From contig JACQII010000013.1 of assembly GCA_016198585.1 (NCBI GenBank), positions 20,323-84,322 of the forward strand: a DNA stretch of 64,000 nt. The letters run 5' to 3'. Below the pieces are notes generated by a model. It saw only the letters and a list, made by a program, of their open reading frames with translations. It searched no databases and had not been told where the DNA came from. Shown here piece after piece: positions 7,665-15,848 of this stretch; positions within the stretch are counted from its first letter, which is position 1, and every line of letters begins with the position of its first letter. The DNA comes from Candidatus Aenigmatarchaeota archaeon. GTDB taxonomy: Archaea; Aenigmatarchaeota; Aenigmatarchaeia; QMZP01. A program made the translations under genes and the position numbers.

Positions 7665-8132
7665 ATGAACGTCCAACGCGCCCTCGGCATCGCTGGCCCG
7701 GTATTCATGGTGGCCGTCCTTGCCGCTGCATTCCTGCAGCTCGGCGGTCCGGTCGCCGTCTCAGGCAACGCGGTCAGCCAGCCGGCGGAGCCGCTGCCCA
7801 CTGCAGCAGGGAACGCGCAGCGCTACCAGCTCGGGTACAAGAACTACGCCTTCTACTTCCCCTCGACCGGGACCGACACCCTGACCGTGAAGAAGGGCCA
7901 GCCTGTTGAACTTGAAGCGGTCCTGGCCGGGCCCGACGCCCTGGTGGGCTGCATGGTCTCCCAGAAGTTCCCCGCCGAGCTCAAGATCGAGAACCCGACC
8001 CAGCCCGAGCGCAACCTCTTCATCGCGCGCCAGGGAAGCAATGTCCTGCGCTTCACCCCCGCGAAAGAAGGGACGTTCACCTTCACCTGCGGCATGGGCA
8101 TGGGCGTCGGCCAGATCCGGGTCGTGGCATGA
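7665..8132 (+). CDS. Membrane-anchored cupredoxin-like protein
   Basis: This 155-residue exported protein has an N-terminal TM (10-32), an SGNAV motif (33-37), then a cupredoxin-like beta domain ending in TFTFTCGMGMGVGQI, where Cys and Met would act as copper ligands. A second Cys-Met pair (VGCMVSQ) is present. It starts one base after the HMA membrane gene. It probably binds copper outside the membrane, as storage, handover or electron transfer; a classical His ligand set is not seen, so the site is atypical. Confidence 0.78.
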   Translation: MNVQRALGIAGPVFMVAVLAAAFLQLGGPVAVSGNAVSQPAEPLPTAAGNAQRYQLGYKNYAFYFPSTGTDTLTVKKGQPVELEAVLAGPDALVGCMVSQKFPAELKIENPTQPERNLFIARQGSNVLRFTPAKEGTFTFTCGMGMGVGQIRVVA

Positions 8133-8569
8133 TCAGGCTGCTTGCCATCCAGAAGGAGAAGCGGATCCTCGCGATCACCGTCGCAGCGACTGCTCTGATG
8201 CTGGTCATCTATCCCTACGTCCAGTCGTTCGGCCAGGTCGACCTCTGGTACGCGGTCATCACTCCCTGGAACCTGGCCCTCTTCCTGGGCTTCTCGGTCC
8301 TCTTCGGCCTGATGGTCTCGCTGCAGGCGAAAACCCTCCGGTCCAGGACGTGCAACCTGAAGCAGTCCGGGAAGTCCGGAGCGGCCGGGCTGGCCGGGAC
8401 CGTCGGGGGCTTTCTCGTGATCCAGTGCCCGTCCTGCGCCCTGTTCCTCTCCATCTTCCTGCCGTTCAACGCGGTCATCTTCATCGCGACCTACAACACC
8501 TGGCTCACCCTCGGCAGCATCGTCCTGATGCTCGTGGCCGTCCACCTGCTGGGCGGCTTCAAACGCTAA
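8129..8569 (+). CDS. Small membrane protein with CPSC motif
   Basis: This 146-residue protein has about four TM helices and two Cys features: SRTCNLKQ in a loop and QCPSCALFL at the start of TM3. It overlaps the cupredoxin gene (ATGA) and closes the operon. I do not recognise a named family. The Cys-x-x-Cys at a membrane face suggests redox or metal binding together with the upstream proteins. Confidence 0.65.
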   Translation: MIRLLAIQKEKRILAITVAATALMLVIYPYVQSFGQVDLWYAVITPWNLALFLGFSVLFGLMVSLQAKTLRSRTCNLKQSGKSGAAGLAGTVGGFLVIQCPSCALFLSIFLPFNAVIFIATYNTWLTLGSIVLMLVAVHLLGGFKR

Positions 8570-8642
8570 GAAATAGTCGCTCACTCTGTTGCGGCCACCG
8601 GACACATCAGTTCCCGGCCACATCGGGGAAAGACAGAACAGA

Positions 8643-11138
8643 TCATGCCCGGTACCGCTTCATCAGCAGGCTGTTGCTGACCACCGAGACCGAGCTGAAC
8701 GCCATCGCGGCCGCGGCGAGGATCGGGTTGAGGAGCAGGCCCGTGGCTGGGTAGAGGGCTCCCGCGGCGACGGGGATGAGTGCCGCGTTGTAGAAGAAGG
8801 CCCAGAACAGGTTCTGTCGGATCTTCTTGATGGTGTAGCGGCTGAGGCCGATCGCGCGCGCGACATCCCGCAGGTCGTTCCTGACCAGGACGATCCCGCC
8901 GCTCTCGATCGCGACGTCAGTTCCCGACCCAATCGCGATCCCGAGGTCGGCCTGCGCGAGTGCGGGCGCGTCATTGATGCCGTCGCCGACCATGGCCACG
9001 ACCTTCCCGGCTTCCTGGAGCTTCTTGACCTCGGCGGCCTTGTGCTCGGGCAGCACGTCGGCCAACACCTGGGTGATGCCGAGCTGCCGGCCGATCGCGG
9101 CCGCAGTCCGGGCGTTGTCACCCGTGATCATCAGGACGTCTTTCCCCATGCGCTGCAACTGCATGATCGCGTCGCGCGAATGGTCCTTCAGGGTGTCGGC
9201 CACGGCGATCAGCCCGGCGACCTTGCCATGGGCGGCGACGATCATGACGGTCTTGCCCTCCATCTCCAGGGCCTGGATCCCCTTCTCGATCGCCGGCGTG
9301 ACCGTGATCTTCCGCTCATTCATCAGCCGGCGGTTGCCGAGCAGCACGCGGACCGTGCCGACCCGGGCCTGGACGCCCCGGCCGGTCAAGGACCTGAACT
9401 CCCGGACAGCCGGGAGGGCGATCTTCATGGACTGGGCTTTGGCGACGATGGCCTCGCCGAGCGGGTGTTCCGACCCTTTCTCGGTCGCGGCGGCGAGCCG
9501 CAGCAGCTCCCGCTCCCGGACCGTGAACGGGACGACATCCGTGACTTCAGGCTCCCCTTTGGTGAGGGTGCCGGTCTTGTCGAAGATGATGGTCGTGACG
9601 TGGTGGGCGCGCTCCAAGGCCTCGCCGCCCTTGATCAGGATGCCCTGCTCTGCCCCTTTCCCGGTGCCGACCATGATCGCCGTCGGCGTCGCCAGGCCGA
9701 GCGCACAGGGACAGGCGATGATGAGGACGGCGATGAACGCGGTGAGCGCGAAGAGGAACGGTGTCAGCGAGAGGTACATCTCGGCGAACGGCGAGCCCGC
9801 GAGTATCAGGCCTCCCAGGAAGTACCAGAACGCGAACGTGGCGATCGCGATCACGATCACCGCAGGCACGAACACGCCTGCGACCTGGTCGGCCATCCGC
9901 TGGATCGGGGCCTTGCTGCCCTGCGCCTCCTCGACGAGCTTGATGATCTGCGCGAGCATGGTGTCCTTCCCCACCTTGGCCGCCCGGACCCGCAGCAGGC
10001 CGTGTTTGTTCATGGTCGCACCGATCACCGTGTCGCCCTTCACCTTCTCGACCGGGATGGATTCCCCGGTGATCATGCTCTCGTCGACGCTCGAGTGGCC
10101 GTCCACCACCACGCCGTCGACCGGAACCTTCTGACCGGGCTTCACGAGGATGATGTCGCCGACCCGGACCTCGTCGATGGGGATTTCCAGCTCTTTCCGG
10201 CCGCGGACCACCAGAGCAGTCCGGGGCTGGAGGCCCATGAGCTTCTTGATGGCTTCTGACGTCCTGCCACGGGCGATGGCCTCGAAATACCTGCCGAGCA
10301 GGATCAGGGTGATGATGACTGCGGCCGTGTCGAAGTAGATGGCGGTCATGCCCTCGCCGGTGGCGAAGAGTCCGGGCACGAGGGCAGCGGCCGCGCTGGA
10401 GAGGTAGGCGGCAGACGTCCCGACCGCGATCAGGGTGTTCATGTCCGCGGTCCGGTTCTTCAGCGCGCCCCACGCGCCGCGGTAGAACGGCGCGCCGACC
10501 CAGAACTGGACCGGCGTCGCGAGAACCAGGAGGATGAGCAGGTTGTTCAGCGCCGCGGGAACCCACGGGAACCACTCCGGGAAACTTCCCAGGAAGAGCG
10601 GGACGCTGAGGACGGCGCCGACCAGGAGTTTCCGCCGCAGCTTCGCCAGCTCCTCCTTCCGGAGGAGCTGCTCCCGTTCCCCCGCGTCGTGCGCGATCTC
10701 GACCGCCTGGTAGCCGGCAGCCTTGATGGCCGCGATGATCGTCGCAGTCGTCAGCAGCTGCGGATCAAAGGAGACCACCGCCTTCTCGTTCGGCGTGAGC
10801 TTCTGGGAGCGGATGCCCCGCAGGCGCTTCAGTCCCGCATCGACCGTCCGGACGCAGTGGCCGTTGTCCATGCCGATCACCCGGAGCTCCAGGTAGCCGT
10901 CGCCGCCCTCGGGAACGAGGTCGTAGCCGATCTTCCGGACTGCCGCTTCGAACTCCTTCCTGCCCGCGCGCTGCGGGTCATAGGCGACGACGGCTTTCTC
11001 GGTGGCGAAGTTGACGCTCGCCGAGGCCACGCCGTCGATCTTGCGCAGGGCCCGCTCGACCCGCATCACGCAGGACGCGCAGTGCATGCCCTTGACGGAA
11101 AGAGTCTCGGTCTTGGGGGCCGTATGCTTGGACGTCAT
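8643..11138 (-). CDS. copA: Copper-translocating P1B-type ATPase CopA
   Basis: This protein of about 831 residues has two N-terminal HMA units (the first with GMHCASC; the second degenerate, GMDNGHC, lacking the first Cys), eight TM helices with the transport motif [10 protein letters not shown], phosphorylation site DKTGTLT, HPLGEA in the nucleotide domain, GDGINDAP hinge, and a last-helix [10 protein letters not shown] typical of Cu(I) pumps. It exports Cu(I) from the cytosol. A second possible start (ATG at 11147) adds three residues. It diverges from a PadR-TRASH regulator over an AT-rich operator region, so it is probably copper-induced. Confidence 0.93.
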   Translation of the reverse strand: MTSKHTAPKTETLSVKGMHCASCVMRVERALRKIDGVASASVNFATEKAVVAYDPQRAGRKEFEAAVRKIGYDLVPEGGDGYLELRVIGMDNGHCVRTVDAGLKRLRGIRSQKLTPNEKAVVSFDPQLLTTATIIAAIKAAGYQAVEIAHDAGEREQLLRKEELAKLRRKLLVGAVLSVPLFLGSFPEWFPWVPAALNNLLILLVLATPVQFWVGAPFYRGAWGALKNRTADMNTLIAVGTSAAYLSSAAAALVPGLFATGEGMTAIYFDTAAVIITLILLGRYFEAIARGRTSEAIKKLMGLQPRTALVVRGRKELEIPIDEVRVGDIILVKPGQKVPVDGVVVDGHSSVDESMITGESIPVEKVKGDTVIGATMNKHGLLRVRAAKVGKDTMLAQIIKLVEEAQGSKAPIQRMADQVAGVFVPAVIVIAIATFAFWYFLGGLILAGSPFAEMYLSLTPFLFALTAFIAVLIIACPCALGLATPTAIMVGTGKGAEQGILIKGGEALERAHHVTTIIFDKTGTLTKGEPEVTDVVPFTVRERELLRLAAATEKGSEHPLGEAIVAKAQSMKIALPAVREFRSLTGRGVQARVGTVRVLLGNRRLMNERKITVTPAIEKGIQALEMEGKTVMIVAAHGKVAGLIAVADTLKDHSRDAIMQLQRMGKDVLMITGDNARTAAAIGRQLGITQVLADVLPEHKAAEVKKLQEAGKVVAMVGDGINDAPALAQADLGIAIGSGTDVAIESGGIVLVRNDLRDVARAIGLSRYTIKKIRQNLFWAFFYNAALIPVAAGALYPATGLLLNPILAAAAMAFSSVSVVSNSLLMKRYRA

Positions 11139-11201
11139 ATATATCATTTTTTGATATGTTAGTGCATGATATATTTAAATGCATCCGTCCCATAGCTTCT
11201 C
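11139..11201. promoter_or_regulatory. Bidirectional copA / padR-TRASH promoter with inverted repeats
   Basis: This AT-rich gap has one TATA-like core (ATATTTAAAT, 11171-11180) usable in both directions, about 25 bp from each start codon. ATATCA-N5-TGATAT (11141-11157) overlaps the expected copA transcription start, TGCAT-N11-ATGCA (11163-11183) surrounds the TATA box, and TGATAT repeats at 11152 and 11167. This layout fits autoregulation plus control of copA by the PadR-TRASH protein. Confidence 0.6.
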
Positions 11202-11618
11202 ATGGCGGACGTCAAGGTCACCAACCTGGTCAAGTTCCACGCCCTCTGCCTCCTGGCAGAGCGGCCCCACCATGGGTACGAAGTGATCAAGGAGACCAGC
11301 CGGAAGCTCGGCCGGCAGGCCAGCCCGGGCCAGATCTACCCGTTCCTCAAGCAACTGGAGCGGTCGGGCTACATCCGCGTGCGGTCGACCGGCGACCGGG
11401 ACCGCAAGCAGTACGCGCTCACGCCGCGGGGAAAGGCGTTCGTGCACGAACTCTTCGACCGCTTCAGCGCCGTCGTCCACCTCGCCGTCGAGAAGCAGCT
11501 CCGGACCTGCGCGCACTGCGGCTGCGAGATCTACCGCGGCGGCGTCAAGGCAACCGTGCGGGGAAAGGCCGCTATGTTCTGTTGCAGCAGCTGCGCGGCC
11601 GCCTACCGGCGCGCCTGA
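11202..11618 (+). CDS. PadR-type regulator with C-terminal TRASH metal-sensing domain
   Basis: This 138-residue protein has an N-terminal PadR winged helix (1-95; HGYEVIKETSRKL, then QIYPFLKQLERSGYI) followed by a TRASH-like zinc/copper finger (about 98-136) with Cys spacing CAHCGC and FCCSSCAAAYRR. TRASH domains bind soft metals and occur in archaeal copper regulators such as CopR/CopT. It is divergent from copA and starts about 25 bp from a TATA box. It is probably a copper-responsive repressor of copA and of itself. Confidence 0.82.
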   Translation: MADVKVTNLVKFHALCLLAERPHHGYEVIKETSRKLGRQASPGQIYPFLKQLERSGYIRVRSTGDRDRKQYALTPRGKAFVHELFDRFSAVVHLAVEKQLRTCAHCGCEIYRGGVKATVRGKAAMFCCSSCAAAYRRA

Positions 11619-11641
11619 AGAGTGGTCGGGCTCTGTGTAGA

Positions 11642-11711
11642 CACCTGCGGAAAGGAGCCCGTCTCCGGCAGCTACGGTCATGGCAGCGCGCGGCAGCCCC
11701 TTCCGCAGGTG
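11642..11711. repeat. Long inverted repeat / hairpin after padR-TRASH
   Basis: CACCTGCGGAA (11642-11652) and TTCCGCAGGTG (11701-11711) are perfect 11-bp complements enclosing a 48-base loop with three GGCAGC copies. It lies about 24 bp after the regulator stop in a 213-bp gene-free gap. It could be a terminator-type hairpin, a small structured RNA or a protein site. No T-run follows, so a simple terminator is less likely. Confidence 0.4.
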
Positions 11712-11831
11712 AAGGAGGCCGATCAGGAAAAGCGAAGACCATGTCGCCCTATACAGGGATGACCGCACGGTCCTCGCGGCCTGTGCACTTAAATGTGCGC
11801 TCCCCAGAATAATATGTAGAGCGGTTTCCGG

Positions 11832-12179
11832 ATGGATATCATGACCTGCCACGTCCTCGCCCTCAGCGGTTTGTTCGGAAAGAAGTGGACCTTGGCCTTG
11901 CTCGAGCAGGTCTCCCTCCACGGGAACGAGGGCTTCAACAGCCTCTCGCGGCGCATGGGTAAGGTCTCCCCAAAGATCCTCTCGCAGCGGCTCCACCAGC
12001 TCGAGGCCCACGAAATCGTCCAGCGGACCGTCCAGCTGGCGGGCAACCAGACCCGCACCTCGTACACGATGACCAAGAAGGGCGAGGACCTGCTGGTCAT
12101 CTTCGGCCAGCTCAAGCGGTGGAACACGTCCTACCCCGAATGTGCTGTCCAGTCGTGTGCAGACTGCCCCCGCTACTGA
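11832..12179 (+). CDS. HxlR-family winged-helix regulator
   Basis: This 115-residue protein carries the HxlR pattern: an N-terminal Cys (MTCHVLAL), LFGKKWTLALLEQV, then NSLSRRMGKVSPKILSQRL as recognition helix and a wing with TRTSYTMTKKGEDL. Some family members sense thiol stress or quinones through the N-terminal Cys. Here the C-terminus adds CAVQSCADC, which could bind metal or form a disulfide. It lies just before dsbA copy 2, which suggests redox-dependent control of that gene. Confidence 0.8.
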   Translation: MDIMTCHVLALSGLFGKKWTLALLEQVSLHGNEGFNSLSRRMGKVSPKILSQRLHQLEAHEIVQRTVQLAGNQTRTSYTMTKKGEDLLVIFGQLKRWNTSYPECAVQSCADCPRY

Positions 12180-12209
12180 CCGGCTGCGGACGCCTGCGTG
12201 CGCGAACCT

Positions 12210-12224
12210 TTGCAACGGCCGCAA
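12210..12224. promoter_or_regulatory. TTGCA-N5-TGCAA-like palindrome before dsbA copy 2
   Basis: TTGCAACGGCCGCAA matches the 15-bp pattern seen twice before dsbA copy 1, with one mismatch in the right arm. It lies directly upstream of a TATA-like CTTTTAAAC (12228-12236), which is about 20 bp before the start at 12256. The shared site suggests that one regulator controls both dsbA-like genes. Confidence 0.55.
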
Positions 12225-12255
12225 AAGCTTTTAAACCCCTGCTCCCATAGTTGCT

Positions 12256-13020
12256 ATGGCCGAAGAGACCGCTGCCGCGGAAAAGCAGCACACCTCGCGC
12301 AAGGAAGGTGCCGGTCTTGGCAAGATGTTTGTCGTGGTGTTCGTCGCCGCCCTGCTGGGAACGTTCCTCGGCGGCAATGCATTCTCCCTGACCGGCAACG
12401 CGGTCGCGCCTGCGGCCCCGGCCGTTGCACCGAGCGCTCCTGCTCCGAACCCCACCCCGACCGCCGCAGGAACCATCGCGCTCGCCGGCCTCGAGGACGA
12501 CGACCCGGTCGACGGCAACCCTGAAGCGCCGGTGACGATCATCGAGTTCTCCGACTTCCAGTGCCCGTTCTGTGGCCGCTTCTACCTGGAGACCCTGCCC
12601 GGCATCCAGAACTACATCGCCGATGGCCGGGTGCGCATCATCTACCGCGACTTCCCCCTGAGCTTCCATCCTGAAGCCCAGCCTGCCGCTGAAGCGGCGG
12701 AATGCGCGAAGGAACAGGGCAAGTTCTGGGAGTTCCACGACAAGGTCTTTGAGAACCAGGGCGCGATCTCCAAGTCCGCGTACATCCAGTGGGCGGGCGA
12801 GCTGGGCATGAACGTCCAGCAGTTCACTTCCTGCGTCGAGACCGGGAAATACCGCAGCGAGGTCCAGGCTGATTTCAACGCCGGCTCTGCCGCTGGAGTC
12901 TCGGGGACGCCCACGTTCTTCGTCGGCCCGAGCGGGGGCCAGGGCGTGAAGATCGTCGGGGCCCAGCCCTTCAGCACCTTCCAGGTCGCGATCGACGCTG
13001 CCCTCCAGGCCGCGGCGTGA
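12256..13020 (+). CDS. DsbA-like thiol-disulfide oxidoreductase (copy 2)
   Basis: This 254-residue paralogue of the gene at 5791 has a cytosolic N-terminal tail (1-22), one TM (about 23-45), TGNAV motif (46-50), Ala/Pro/Thr linker, and a DsbA domain with FQCPFCGRFY and SGTPTFFVG. Long stretches are nearly identical to copy 1 at DNA level (the segment after the linker, and the region around the RIIYRDFPLSFHPEA motif), pointing to recent duplication or gene conversion. It is an extracytoplasmic disulfide enzyme. Its promoter shares the TTGCA palindrome. Confidence 0.88.
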   Translation: MAEETAAAEKQHTSRKEGAGLGKMFVVVFVAALLGTFLGGNAFSLTGNAVAPAAPAVAPSAPAPNPTPTAAGTIALAGLEDDDPVDGNPEAPVTIIEFSDFQCPFCGRFYLETLPGIQNYIADGRVRIIYRDFPLSFHPEAQPAAEAAECAKEQGKFWEFHDKVFENQGAISKSAYIQWAGELGMNVQQFTSCVETGKYRSEVQADFNAGSAAGVSGTPTFFVGPSGGQGVKIVGAQPFSTFQVAIDAALQAAA

Positions 13021-13142
13021 GTCAGCGTCTGGAGTGAGTCTTCCTTTCGGACCTTTCCCCTTTTCTCGATAGGATGCGTCTGACTGCGGGAAGTGGCACC
13101 CACCTTAAAAATATTTATATGTCCCCACGCGCAAACAGGGGG

Positions 13143-13772
13143 ATGGACGACGGCCTGAACAGGCACGAACGCCGCATGCTCAAGCGCGAGCAGAAGCAGC
13201 AAGAGCGCAGCCAACAGGAGACCCAGGAGAAGCGGCAGTCCAGGAAGAAGAACCTCCTCGGTGCAGGAGTCGCCCTCGTGCTGATCATCATCGGTGGCTA
13301 TGCTGTCACCTCGCTGCCCGCAGCGCCCGGTCCGGCTCCAGAATTTGACCTCTCCGGTATCCCCAATTCCTTCGTCCACTGGCACGCGGACGTCGACGTG
13401 GTGGTCTGCGGCGAGGAGCACGAGTTCCCCGAGGCCCTGCCCGGCGGATCGATCGGTGTCCCCAGCATGCACACCCACGACCAGACCGTCAACATCCAGA
13501 GCCTCCCCGGCTCGGACGGCAACGGCGTCATCCACAACGAGGCCGTGATCCCCCAGCAACCGGCCGAGCAGACCCTTGGCAAGTTCCTCGACCTCATGGG
13601 CGTGCCCTTTAGCCAGGGGACGGTCCTGGACAAGCAGGATGGCGACACCTGCCCGGACGGCACCGCAGGGACGGTCACCTTCCGGGTGAACGGCCAGCCC
13701 AATGACCAGTGGCGCAACTACATCCCCCGCGACGGCGATGTCATCGTGATCGCCTTCGCAGGCGCGGCATGA
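13143..13772 (+). CDS. Membrane-anchored His/Cys protein with HWHxD domain
   Basis: This 209-residue protein has a highly charged, Lys/Glu/Gln-rich cytosolic N-terminus (coiled-coil-like, 1-40), one TM (about 42-58), then an external domain containing VHWHADVDVVVCGEE and a later MHTHDQTVNI, a metal-binding-looking His/Asp set. The same domain pattern is in the protein at 20712. The start at 13143 lies 25 bp after TATA ATTTATAT; an in-frame ATG at 13119 overlaps the TATA box. Function is unknown; metal handling is inferred from the residues and context. Confidence 0.65.
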   Translation: MDDGLNRHERRMLKREQKQQERSQQETQEKRQSRKKNLLGAGVALVLIIIGGYAVTSLPAAPGPAPEFDLSGIPNSFVHWHADVDVVVCGEEHEFPEALPGGSIGVPSMHTHDQTVNIQSLPGSDGNGVIHNEAVIPQQPAEQTLGKFLDLMGVPFSQGTVLDKQDGDTCPDGTAGTVTFRVNGQPNDQWRNYIPRDGDVIVIAFAGAA

Positions 13773-13912
13773 CCACGTTCCGCTGCCCGGTCTGCGGTCT
13801 CCATTACCCAGACGCAACGCTCGCTGAGAAGTGTGCGGCCTGGTGCCGGACCCACCAGAGCTGCAACCTCGCGATCACCCGCCACGCCGTCGCTTCTTCG
13901 GAATCGTCCTGA
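13769..13912 (+). CDS. Small zinc-finger-like protein
   Basis: This 47-residue protein starts in an ATGA overlap with the upstream gene. It has a CPVCGLHY knuckle, then EKCAAWCRTHQSC, giving Cys/His ligands for one zinc. It is too short for a family call, but the coupling and Cys pattern support a real gene that may bind metal or DNA. Confidence 0.6.
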   Translation: MTTFRCPVCGLHYPDATLAEKCAAWCRTHQSCNLAITRHAVASSESS

Positions 13913-13951
13913 GTCAGTCAGCTCCGTCAGCGCGGAGACCAGAACACTCGT

Positions 13952-14449
13952 CTACTCCAGGAAACGGAAGCGCTTCACCAGGCCGGTGCGCGCCCACCAG
14001 TCACCGAGGCCGTACCACTTCCCTGGCTTGACCGCGGCGATGCCGAGGAGCGCAAACAGGTAGATGATGTGCTCATCGATGAGCGGGTTGTTCTTGGGAA
14101 GCAGGAGCGCGGTGTACATGAGCAGCATCAGCAGCGCCCCGGCGTAGCCGGCGAGCCGGTTGGCGATCCCCAGGATCAGCGTGACGCCCAGCAGCAGCAA
14201 GGCGAGCATGAACAGCATGTCCACGGCGACGTTCCCGGCCATCGCCTGGTACATCCCGGCGAGGGGACCGGTGGTCCCGAACTGCAGGAAACCCAGCGTC
14301 GGCGAGTTGCCCGCCAGCCAGGACTTGTCCGCAGCGGTGGCAAATCCCAGCCCGAGCAGCTTGTCGAAGAATGCCCAGAGAAAGATCCAGCCCAGCCCCA
14401 GCCGGATGGCCACCCAGGCCTTCGCCCCTGGAGGCGCAGGATCTCCCAT
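13952..14449 (-). CDS. DoxX/DoxD-type membrane protein
   Basis: This 165-residue protein has four TM helices and the DoxX-like pattern (RLGLGWIFLWAFFDKLLGLG near the N-terminus, then NRLAGYAGALLMLLMY). Family members include the small subunit of thiosulfate:quinone oxidoreductase and redox-stress membrane proteins. A quinone link fits the UbiA gene nearby. The exact role is open. Confidence 0.75.
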   Translation of the reverse strand: MGDPAPPGAKAWVAIRLGLGWIFLWAFFDKLLGLGFATAADKSWLAGNSPTLGFLQFGTTGPLAGMYQAMAGNVAVDMLFMLALLLLGVTLILGIANRLAGYAGALLMLLMYTALLLPKNNPLIDEHIIYLFALLGIAAVKPGKWYGLGDWWARTGLVKRFRFLE

Positions 14450-14501
14450 ACCTCTGGATTGGCTGAGCCCGCTTAAAACCCTGCGCTTTCCCTTTAGTCA
14501 C

Positions 14502-14843
14502 TCACCGGCTCAGGTCCCGGGTCATTCCGGCGAGGCCAGTGATGTTCCCCCGGTCGTCCCGGATGGCCGTCACCTTCAGGTGGGCAGGGAAGACCTCCCC
14601 GCCTTTCCGCACGAGGCGGGTGTCCTTCTCCCACGTCCCGGTCGTCATGGCGGTCTGGAAGAGGTCGCGCAGGGTCGCTTCAGACCCAGGCGGGTGGAAG
14701 ATGGCGACGTTCTTGCCCAGGATCTCGTCGCGCCGGTAGCCGAAGATCTTCTCCGCGCCTTCCCCGTAGGCGACGATCTCGCCCTGCAGGTTGGCCACGA
14801 TGCCCGACACCGTTTCCATGGCATCCCTTGCTCCCGCAGCCAT
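14502..14843 (-). CDS. Single PAS-domain protein
   Basis: This 113-residue protein is essentially one PAS domain (IVANLQGEIVAYGEGAEKIF, a GYRRDEILGKN helix, then IRDDRGNITGLAGMTRDLSR). No output domain is attached, so it may sense a ligand or redox state and act through a partner. The start at 14843 was chosen to avoid overlap with the ubiA promoter; a longer ATG form at 14933 would overlap the divergent ubiA start. Confidence 0.7.
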   Translation of the reverse strand: MAAGARDAMETVSGIVANLQGEIVAYGEGAEKIFGYRRDEILGKNVAIFHPPGSEATLRDLFQTAMTTGTWEKDTRLVRKGGEVFPAHLKVTAIRDDRGNITGLAGMTRDLSR

Positions 14844-14931
14844 AAATCCTTGCAGTTCCCGGACGGCCAGGCGAGACAGTGGCGCGCGGGTGACTGCCTG
14901 CTTTTTAATGCCGGTCGCCAGAAAGGTGTTC

Positions 14932-15840
14932 ATGTCCCTCGCGCCCTGGCTGCGGGAACTGCGGCTGCCGTTCCTCGCCGCGTCCATCCTCCCCGTCCTC
15001 CTGGGCGGCTCCCTCGTGTTCGCCGCGACCGGGACCGTTGACCTCGTCCTCTTCCTGCTGACCCTCGCGGCGATGGTCTGCCTCCACCTGGGCGCGAACG
15101 TCGCGAACGAGTACTTCGACTTCCGCAGCGGAACCGACGTCGTGAACACGCAGCGCACGCCCTTCTCGGGAGGGACTGGCCTCCTCCCGACCGGCCAGCT
15201 CAAGCCCGTGAGCGTCCACCGCCTCTCCCTGGCGTTCTTCGCGGCCGGGAGCCTGATCGGCCTCTCCCTGGTCGCGCTCCGCGGCCTGCCGGTCCTGGTC
15301 CTGGGACTGGTCGGGCTGGTCTCCGGCTACTGCTACACTGCCCCACAACTGAACTTCGCCCGCCGCGGCCTCGGCGAACTGCTGGTCGGCTTCAATTTCG
15401 GCGTGCTCCCGGTCTTGGGGACGGTCCTGGTCCTGACCGGCGCCCTCTCCCTGCCGGCGGTCCTGGCCTCCCTGCCGCTGGCCTTCCTGATCACCGCCGT
15501 CCTCTACGTGAACCAGTTCCCCGATTACGAGGCCGACAAACAGGCCGGCAAGCGGCACCTGGTGGTCCGCCTCGGCCGGGCGCGGGCCGTCCGCGGCTAC
15601 GAGCTGCTGCTCGTGGGAGCGTACCTCTCCCTCGGGCTCGCCATCGCCGTGGGCGCGCTCCCCCTGCTCGCTGGCCTCACCTTCCTCACCCTTCCGCTGG
15701 CCGGCAAGGCTGCGCGCAACCTGCGCGCCCACCACTCCACCTTCCCCGCCATCATCCCCTCGAACGCCCTGACTGTCCTGGCCCACCTCGCCGCGGGCAT
15801 CATCCTGGCCGTCACCGTGGCTGTGGCGCCGCTGTGGTGA
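14932..15840 (+). CDS. UbiA/MenA-type prenyltransferase
   Basis: This 302-residue membrane enzyme has about nine TM helices. Both Asp-rich motifs are present: NEYFDFRSGTD in the first loop and NQFPDYEADKQAGK in the second, which bind prenyl diphosphate via Mg2+. The pattern is closest to MenA (dihydroxynaphthoate polyprenyltransferase), but archaeal UbiA members also make ether lipids and other products. The start at 14932 lies about 25 bp after CTTTTTAAT. It is coupled to the prenyl synthase-like gene downstream. Confidence 0.85.
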   Translation: MSLAPWLRELRLPFLAASILPVLLGGSLVFAATGTVDLVLFLLTLAAMVCLHLGANVANEYFDFRSGTDVVNTQRTPFSGGTGLLPTGQLKPVSVHRLSLAFFAAGSLIGLSLVALRGLPVLVLGLVGLVSGYCYTAPQLNFARRGLGELLVGFNFGVLPVLGTVLVLTGALSLPAVLASLPLAFLITAVLYVNQFPDYEADKQAGKRHLVVRLGRARAVRGYELLLVGAYLSLGLAIAVGALPLLAGLTFLTLPLAGKAARNLRAHHSTFPAIIPSNALTVLAHLAAGIILAVTVAVAPLW

Positions 15841-15848
15841 GGAGGGCC

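Noticed and set aside
8589..10259. 556-codon open frame opposite copA
   Set aside because: It is an antisense shadow; composition is low-complexity and copA explains the region fully.
11139..11201. Possible CRISPR or tandem-repeat unit from repeated TGATAT motifs
   Set aside because: Only short AT-rich repeats are present, with no regular spacer spacing; they fit operator half-sites.
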